Source: a virus. From it: a stretch of 55,027 nt of DNA. The DNA lies in IMG/VR virus record IMGVR_UViG_3300030116_003984, positions 1 to 55,027 of that record; one strand, 5' to 3'. The translations under genes and the position numbers were made by a program. Numbering within the stretch: the stretch's first letter is position 1; each line of letters starts with the position of its first letter. This document shows positions 51,097 to 55,027 of this stretch, in pieces. The notes below the pieces were generated by a model. It was not told the origin of the DNA. It was given only the letters and a program-made list of their open reading frames with translations, and made no database searches.

Positions 51097-52844
51097 TGGA
51101 AGGATTCAGTAAACACGGCATTATTTTAAAAAGAACATCTGGACAAACTAAAGTAAAGTGTCCAAAGTGTTCCCACACACGTAAGAAAAAATCAGAGCCA
51201 TGCTTGTCCGTGAACATAGATGAAGGTGTTTGGAATTGTCACAACTGCGGATGGAGCGGTAGTTTAAATAGGGGATATACTAAAACAAAAATATACGATA
51301 AACCAGAATGGAATAATAGCACTGGGTTATCTGATAATCTTGTTAAATGGTTTAGAGATAGAGGTATATCTCAAAAGGTTTTAATAAGAAATAAAGTAAC
51401 TGAAAGCGAAGAATACTTTCCGCAAGTTGAAGGAAATAGGAATGCAATAAACTTTAATTACTTCAAAGATGGAGAACTTGTCAATGTAAAATACAGAGAT
51501 GGCAAGAAAAACTTTAAGATGTTTAAAAACGGAGAGCCTACATTTTATGGTATAGATGATATTAAAGAACATAACACATGTATAATTGTAGAGGGAGAGA
51601 TTGATAAGTTAGCTTTTGAAGAGGCAGGTTATGTAAACTGCATATCAGTTCCAAACGGAGCTTCAGATAAGAAAATGGACTTCCTGGAAAATAGCATAGA
51701 ATACTTTGAAGAGCTTGATAAAATCTTCATAGCCGTAGATAATGATGAAAAAGGAGTTGCTTTAGAAAAAGAGTTATCTAGAAGGCTGGGTAGAGATAGA
51801 TGCCTAAGAGTTATATTTCCTGATGATTGTAAAGATGTAAATGATGTTCTTATGAAACATGGTCAGGTAGAGGTTGATGAATGTATAAATAATGCTGAAC
51901 CCTACCCTATTGAAGGAATACTTACAGTGCAAGGGATTGAAGATGATATTGATAGACTATATGATAACGGCCTTCAAAGTGGACTAAAAGTTGGTCATGA
52001 CAAGTTTGATAAACTATTTACATTTGTTACATCACAATTAACAGTTATTACTGGTGTTCCTACACATGGTAAATCACATTTTCTTGAGCACTTATGTATG
52101 AGACTTTCAGCACAACACGGATGGAAGTTCGGTGTATTTTCACCAGAGCACTTTCCTGTTCAACTACATTTCTCATCACTAGCAGAAAAGTATATTGGTA
52201 AATCTTTTGGAGACAGATTTATAACAAAAACAGAGATGTATACAAAGGAAAAGAAAAGAGTACTTTGCGATAGAATGGATAGGACAGAGTTGGCAAAAGC
52301 AAAAGAGTTTATCAATGAGCACTACTTTTGGATTCGACCCGACACAGACAATGATACGTTTACCATAGATGATATTTTGAAATCAGCTAAATCATTGATA
52401 ATGAGATATGGTATCAACGCTTTAATAATAGACCCGTATAATAAAATATCACACAAGATTGATGGCGCTACCAGCGAAACAAACTATGTAAATGAGTTTT
52501 TAACTAAGCTAACTATATTCAAACAGAAGTATGACATACACATATTCCTTGTTGCTCATCCAAGAAAAATGATGAAAGGACAAGATGGCTCATACGATAT
52601 ACCCACGCTATATGATATTGCTGGTTCTGCAAACTTTTACAATCAAGTAGATAATGGAATAACGGTTTACAGGAATATGGCTAACAGAACCACTACAGCT
52701 TATATACAAAAAGTTAAATTTAGACACATAGGAAGTCTTGGTTCTGCAGACTTTAGGTATAACTTACAAAACGGCAGATACACAGCAGAAAATGAATCAG
52801 AAGATAATATGATTTACATGAAAGAACAAGACTTCATCATATGA
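51096..52844 (+). CDS. DNA primase-helicase, T7 gp4-like (582 aa)
   Basis: Order of domains: a zinc-binding domain with C22-x2-C25 and C48-x2-C51 (CPKC, CHNC), a TOPRIM primase domain with IIVEGEID (E166) and IFIAVDNDEKG, and a RecA-type helicase with Walker A GVPTHGKS (320-327), Walker B ALIIDP (D446) and LVAHPRK. The layout and length match T7 gene 4 protein and other bifunctional phage primase-helicases, which unwind DNA and prime the lagging strand. The stop overlaps the next start. No DNA polymerase gene lies in this window. Confidence 0.92.
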   Translation: MEGFSKHGIILKRTSGQTKVKCPKCSHTRKKKSEPCLSVNIDEGVWNCHNCGWSGSLNRGYTKTKIYDKPEWNNSTGLSDNLVKWFRDRGISQKVLIRNKVTESEEYFPQVEGNRNAINFNYFKDGELVNVKYRDGKKNFKMFKNGEPTFYGIDDIKEHNTCIIVEGEIDKLAFEEAGYVNCISVPNGASDKKMDFLENSIEYFEELDKIFIAVDNDEKGVALEKELSRRLGRDRCLRVIFPDDCKDVNDVLMKHGQVEVDECINNAEPYPIEGILTVQGIEDDIDRLYDNGLQSGLKVGHDKFDKLFTFVTSQLTVITGVPTHGKSHFLEHLCMRLSAQHGWKFGVFSPEHFPVQLHFSSLAEKYIGKSFGDRFITKTEMYTKEKKRVLCDRMDRTELAKAKEFINEHYFWIRPDTDNDTFTIDDILKSAKSLIMRYGINALIIDPYNKISHKIDGATSETNYVNEFLTKLTIFKQKYDIHIFLVAHPRKMMKGQDGSYDIPTLYDIAGSANFYNQVDNGITVYRNMANRTTTAYIQKVKFRHIGSLGSADFRYNLQNGRYTAENESEDNMIYMKEQDFII

Positions 52845-53341
52845 AAAAAGAAGAAGACTTTGATAGAGACCTCGGCTTAGGAGAGTTGGGAGAAAAAATA
52901 ATAATGATATATTTATTTTGTAATGGATACAAAAACCTCAAAATCACAGAAGGATACTTCAAGGAATATGACATATCTGGAACAAGCCCGAAAACTAACT
53001 CCGAAGTGTTTTACGAAGTCAAAACAGACGACTACTGCACAGAAAATTCAGATACTGGTAATATGGCCATAGAGATAGAGTATAAAAAAAAACCAAGCGG
53101 AATCACTTGCACTAAAGCAGATGTTTTCGTATATTACTATTATCATTTAAGCGTAGACAATTTGTGGATGATAAAAGTAGACGACTTAAAGAAATTGATA
53201 AAAGACAACTACAAAAAGTATAATTTTAAGATTGTACAAGGCGGGGATAACAACGATAGTAAATTAATTCTTTTGCCAAGAAAATACTTCAAAAAATATT
53301 TTTACATTGACACTATAAATAAAACTAAAACAGATGGATAA
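52841..53341 (+). CDS. PD-(D/E)XK endonuclease (166 aa)
   Basis: The catalytic pattern is visible: YDISGTSP (D), then FYEVKTDDYCTE (E-x-K), followed by GNMAIEIEYKKKPSGITCTK and ADVFVYYY. The ExK strand and the 'GN.aiEieykkkpSGi..t.AD.~vy' segment are shared with phage nucleases and resolvases. It could process recombination intermediates or degrade host DNA. It lies directly after the primase-helicase. Confidence 0.65.
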   Translation: MKKEEDFDRDLGLGELGEKIIMIYLFCNGYKNLKITEGYFKEYDISGTSPKTNSEVFYEVKTDDYCTENSDTGNMAIEIEYKKKPSGITCTKADVFVYYYYHLSVDNLWMIKVDDLKKLIKDNYKKYNFKIVQGGDNNDSKLILLPRKYFKKYFYIDTINKTKTDG

Positions 53342-53606
53342 TTCAACAAAAAGAGCTATACTGATAGGTGTATATGATTCATTGATGGAAACATTTCACC
53401 CTAAAGCAAAAAGAAACGTCATGCAGTCAAAGTTAACTTATGAGCAAGAACTGTATTTAAGAAATTTAAAAGTTAACATAGAAGAGATTTTAAGCAAACC
53501 AGAAAAGATAGACAGGGTTATTAATTATTTTTCTAACACAGAAGAATATGAAGTTTGTACAGACCTAGCTGAAATAAAAAACGCTATAGAAGAAAATGCC
53601 TCGTAA
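53334..53606 (+). CDS. Small helical protein of unknown function (90 aa)
   Basis: It starts MDNSTKRAILIGVYDSLMET and is helical and charged. It overlaps both neighbouring nuclease genes by 8 and 11 bases. No family recognised. Confidence 0.5.
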   Translation: MDNSTKRAILIGVYDSLMETFHPKAKRNVMQSKLTYEQELYLRNLKVNIEEILSKPEKIDRVINYFSNTEEYEVCTDLAEIKNAIEENAS

Positions 53607-53970
53607 AGAATGGATATTCATACCAGGAAACGTCCCGTCTAGTAAAAATTCTAAACGTTGGACTGGTAAGATGTTAATTCATTCAAAGACAACAATGAAC
53701 TATATAAAGGCATCTAAAGGATTTTATATTGAAAACAAGTGTTACTTCCAGAAAATGATTGAAGGAAAGGAGAAGCCTTACAAAGTGTCTTTTACGTTCA
53801 TTAGAGGTTCAAAAAGAAAGTTTGATTATGTCAACCCATTGCAAACAGTTCAAGACCTTATGGTTAAAAATAAATGGATTGAAGATGATAATTGTGATAA
53901 TATAATTCCTATATTTGAACCCTATCAATATGATAAAGAAAACCCAGGAGTAATAATAAAAGTTTTATGA
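53596..53970 (+). CDS. rusA: RusA-like Holliday junction resolvase (124 aa)
   Basis: The N-terminus FIPGNVPSSKNSKRW and the stretch FDYVNPLQTVQDLMVKNKW followed by IEDDNCDNIIP hold the acidic residues and the D-x-D-N spacing typical of RusA. These small dimeric enzymes cut four-way junctions formed by recombination or replication before packaging. It lies with another nuclease and follows the primase-helicase. Confidence 0.75.
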   Translation: MPRKEWIFIPGNVPSSKNSKRWTGKMLIHSKTTMNYIKASKGFYIENKCYFQKMIEGKEKPYKVSFTFIRGSKRKFDYVNPLQTVQDLMVKNKWIEDDNCDNIIPIFEPYQYDKENPGVIIKVL

Positions 53971-54158
53971 AAGCAATAATTACAGTTGAAATAAATGAGG
54001 AAGGATTATCAAAAGAGATAAAGAAAAAAGTTTTAATAGATTTGCTTTATAACGAATGTTTCGATTGGGTAAACATGGACAAACCTCCAAAAGTCCAATT
54101 CTTTTACGATGAGTCAGACGAGAACATTGATGAAGACCTTGATGGTTTAATCGAGTAG
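53967..54158 (+). CDS. Small acidic protein of unknown function (63 aa)
   Basis: It begins MKAIITVEINEEGLSKEIKK and ends in an Asp/Glu-rich tail (DESDENIDEDLDGLIE). It is the last plus-strand gene and overlaps the convergent minus-strand gene by 12 bases. No family recognised. Confidence 0.5.
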   Translation: MKAIITVEINEEGLSKEIKKKVLIDLLYNECFDWVNMDKPPKVQFFYDESDENIDEDLDGLIE

Positions 54159-54764
54159 AAGTCCGCCTAGAACACCGACACCTATTGCAAACCCTTGCGT
54201 TTGGTACCATTTCTTTTCTTTCTTTATAGTGTAGTTTTGAATATTTACGTTCTGAATGTAGGGGTTTGTATTATCTACCATTACTGAGAACTCAGTTCCT
54301 TTTGAGATTCCAGTCCATCCTCTAATTTTTTTATCACCAACAATTATTGTTTGTGTGTTAGGTATTGATAAAGAATTTAAAGTAAAGCTCTTTTCAGTGA
54401 ACGTGCAGCTAAGATTGTAAAATGTGGAGTCAATATCAACATTGCCAGTAAAAGAACCATCATTGCCAACAACAATGCTATTGTCGTATTCAACAACCAC
54501 TGTATCAATGACCGTTTTAGTAATAACCTTTGTAACAGACTCAACATTTTTAAATTCATTTAACTTTATTTTTAGTTCTTTATTTTGATTTTTTAAATCA
54601 TTCAACACAGATTCATTCATGCGTATAGCCTCATCCTTGCCATCTACAATCTTCAGAACACTATCATACTTGCTTTTCCATGACATTATTTCCGTGTAGG
54701 CATACGCTCCAGCAGCTAAAAATAAAAGTAATAATAGTATATTAAAATATTTTGTCATTTCCAC
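54147..54764 (-). CDS. Membrane-anchored coiled-coil protein, spanin-like candidate (205 aa)
   Basis: An N-terminal transmembrane segment (FNILLLLLFLAAGAYAYTEI) is followed by a coiled coil (about residues 30-75, KYDSVLKIVDGKDEAIRMN...LNDLKNQNKELKIKL), a beta-rich middle (about 90-185), and a C-terminal Gly-rich hydrophobic segment (GFAIGVGVLGGLLLD). This plan is frequent in Bacteroidetes phages next to lysis genes, so an i-spanin-like or envelope-spanning role is possible. No endolysin was found beside it. Confidence 0.5.
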   Translation of the reverse strand: MEMTKYFNILLLLLFLAAGAYAYTEIMSWKSKYDSVLKIVDGKDEAIRMNESVLNDLKNQNKELKIKLNEFKNVESVTKVITKTVIDTVVVEYDNSIVVGNDGSFTGNVDIDSTFYNLSCTFTEKSFTLNSLSIPNTQTIIVGDKKIRGWTGISKGTEFSVMVDNTNPYIQNVNIQNYTIKKEKKWYQTQGFAIGVGVLGGLLLD

Positions 54765-55027
54765 TCAAATCTTTTTCCTAAATTCATTGGAACAAAAATT
54801 GCTGTACGACCTTCATCCAGAACGACACCACACCCTAACGTAGGTTTCTTTGGGAATGTTCTTCCATATGAAAAAGCCATATGGTCTACTGATATTCCGC
54901 ATCCTACATTCATTCCAAAAATCATATCATTTCTAGACGCCATATAGTTAACACCTCCGAAACTATGACTATGCCCTATAACAGTAGATTGTCTATTTGC
55001 TATAGCTCTATTTCTAGCAGCGTTTGC
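54755..55027 (-). CDS. Metallophosphoesterase, C-terminal part (cut by right edge)
   Basis: The minus-strand frame is open from the right edge and gives 90 residues of C-terminus. It contains VIGHSHSFGGVNY with the metal-binding GHSH motif of calcineurin-like phosphoesterases, then MIFGMNVGCGIS, as in short phage and bacterial members of that family. The substrate cannot be predicted. The stop overlaps the start of the spanin-like gene. Confidence 0.7.
   Translation of the reverse strand, partial: ANAARNRAIANRQSTVIGHSHSFGGVNYMASRNDMIFGMNVGCGISVDHMAFSYGRTFPKKPTLGCGVVLDEGRTAIFVPMNLGKRFEWK

Overview
The window is part of a tailed-phage genome, most likely a podovirus-like phage of a marine or aquatic Bacteroidetes (Flavobacteriia) host. 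Evidence for the host: low GC, almost no Shine-Dalgarno sites, promoters of the Bacteroidetes type (TTTG, 20 bp, TATATTTG), and a tail protein carrying two repeat types typical of Flavobacteriia surface proteins (SprB-like and GCTDP...DDGSC). The virion genes (large terminase, portal, scaffold, HK97-type major capsid protein, ring proteins, a propeller-type stabilisation protein, giant internal proteins) resemble the crAss-like / Cellulophaga podovirus layout. No tRNA genes, integrase or CRISPR array were seen.

Layout. (1) 1-33866, minus strand: the virion module. Read in transcription order it runs terminase, portal, scaffold, capsid, Cys-tailed virion proteins, fibre-like proteins, ring/adaptor proteins, a 2529-residue tail protein, a separated C-terminal piece of that protein, two internal (ejection) proteins and a giant polyvalent protein running off the left edge. 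(2) 33957-35042, plus: one probable virion protein. (3) 35072-37497, minus: a compact operon of small genes including a tandem GroES-like co-chaperonin, a RepL-like winged-helix protein and a zinc-ribbon protein. (4) 37664-40878, plus: a 581-residue protein and then eight tightly coupled Lys/Arg-rich small proteins. (5) 40879-41851: about 970 bp without a credible gene, GC-rich, with 22-bp-spaced inverted repeats and then many exact hairpins and pseudoknot pairings, interpreted as a large structured noncoding RNA. (6) 41852-47592, plus: a long run of short overlapping early genes, with a complete type I hammerhead ribozyme at 42065-42173. (7) 47631-54158, plus: DNA metabolism (Rad52-like annealing protein, PD-(D/E)XK exonuclease, DnaA domain IV protein, SSB-like protein, HTH replication protein, primase-helicase, nuclease, RusA resolvase). 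(8) 54147-55027, minus: a membrane-anchored coiled-coil (spanin-like) protein and the C-terminus of a metallophosphoesterase cut by the right edge.

How it works together: the right half replicates and recombines the genome with a phage primase-helicase and an exonuclease/annealing pair; the left half builds a short-tailed virion whose large tail protein appears to have gained host-like adhesive repeats. The most remarkable signals are RNA-level: a hammerhead ribozyme whose predicted cut lies 25 nt upstream of an early gene start, directly after a roughly 800-nt candidate structured RNA.
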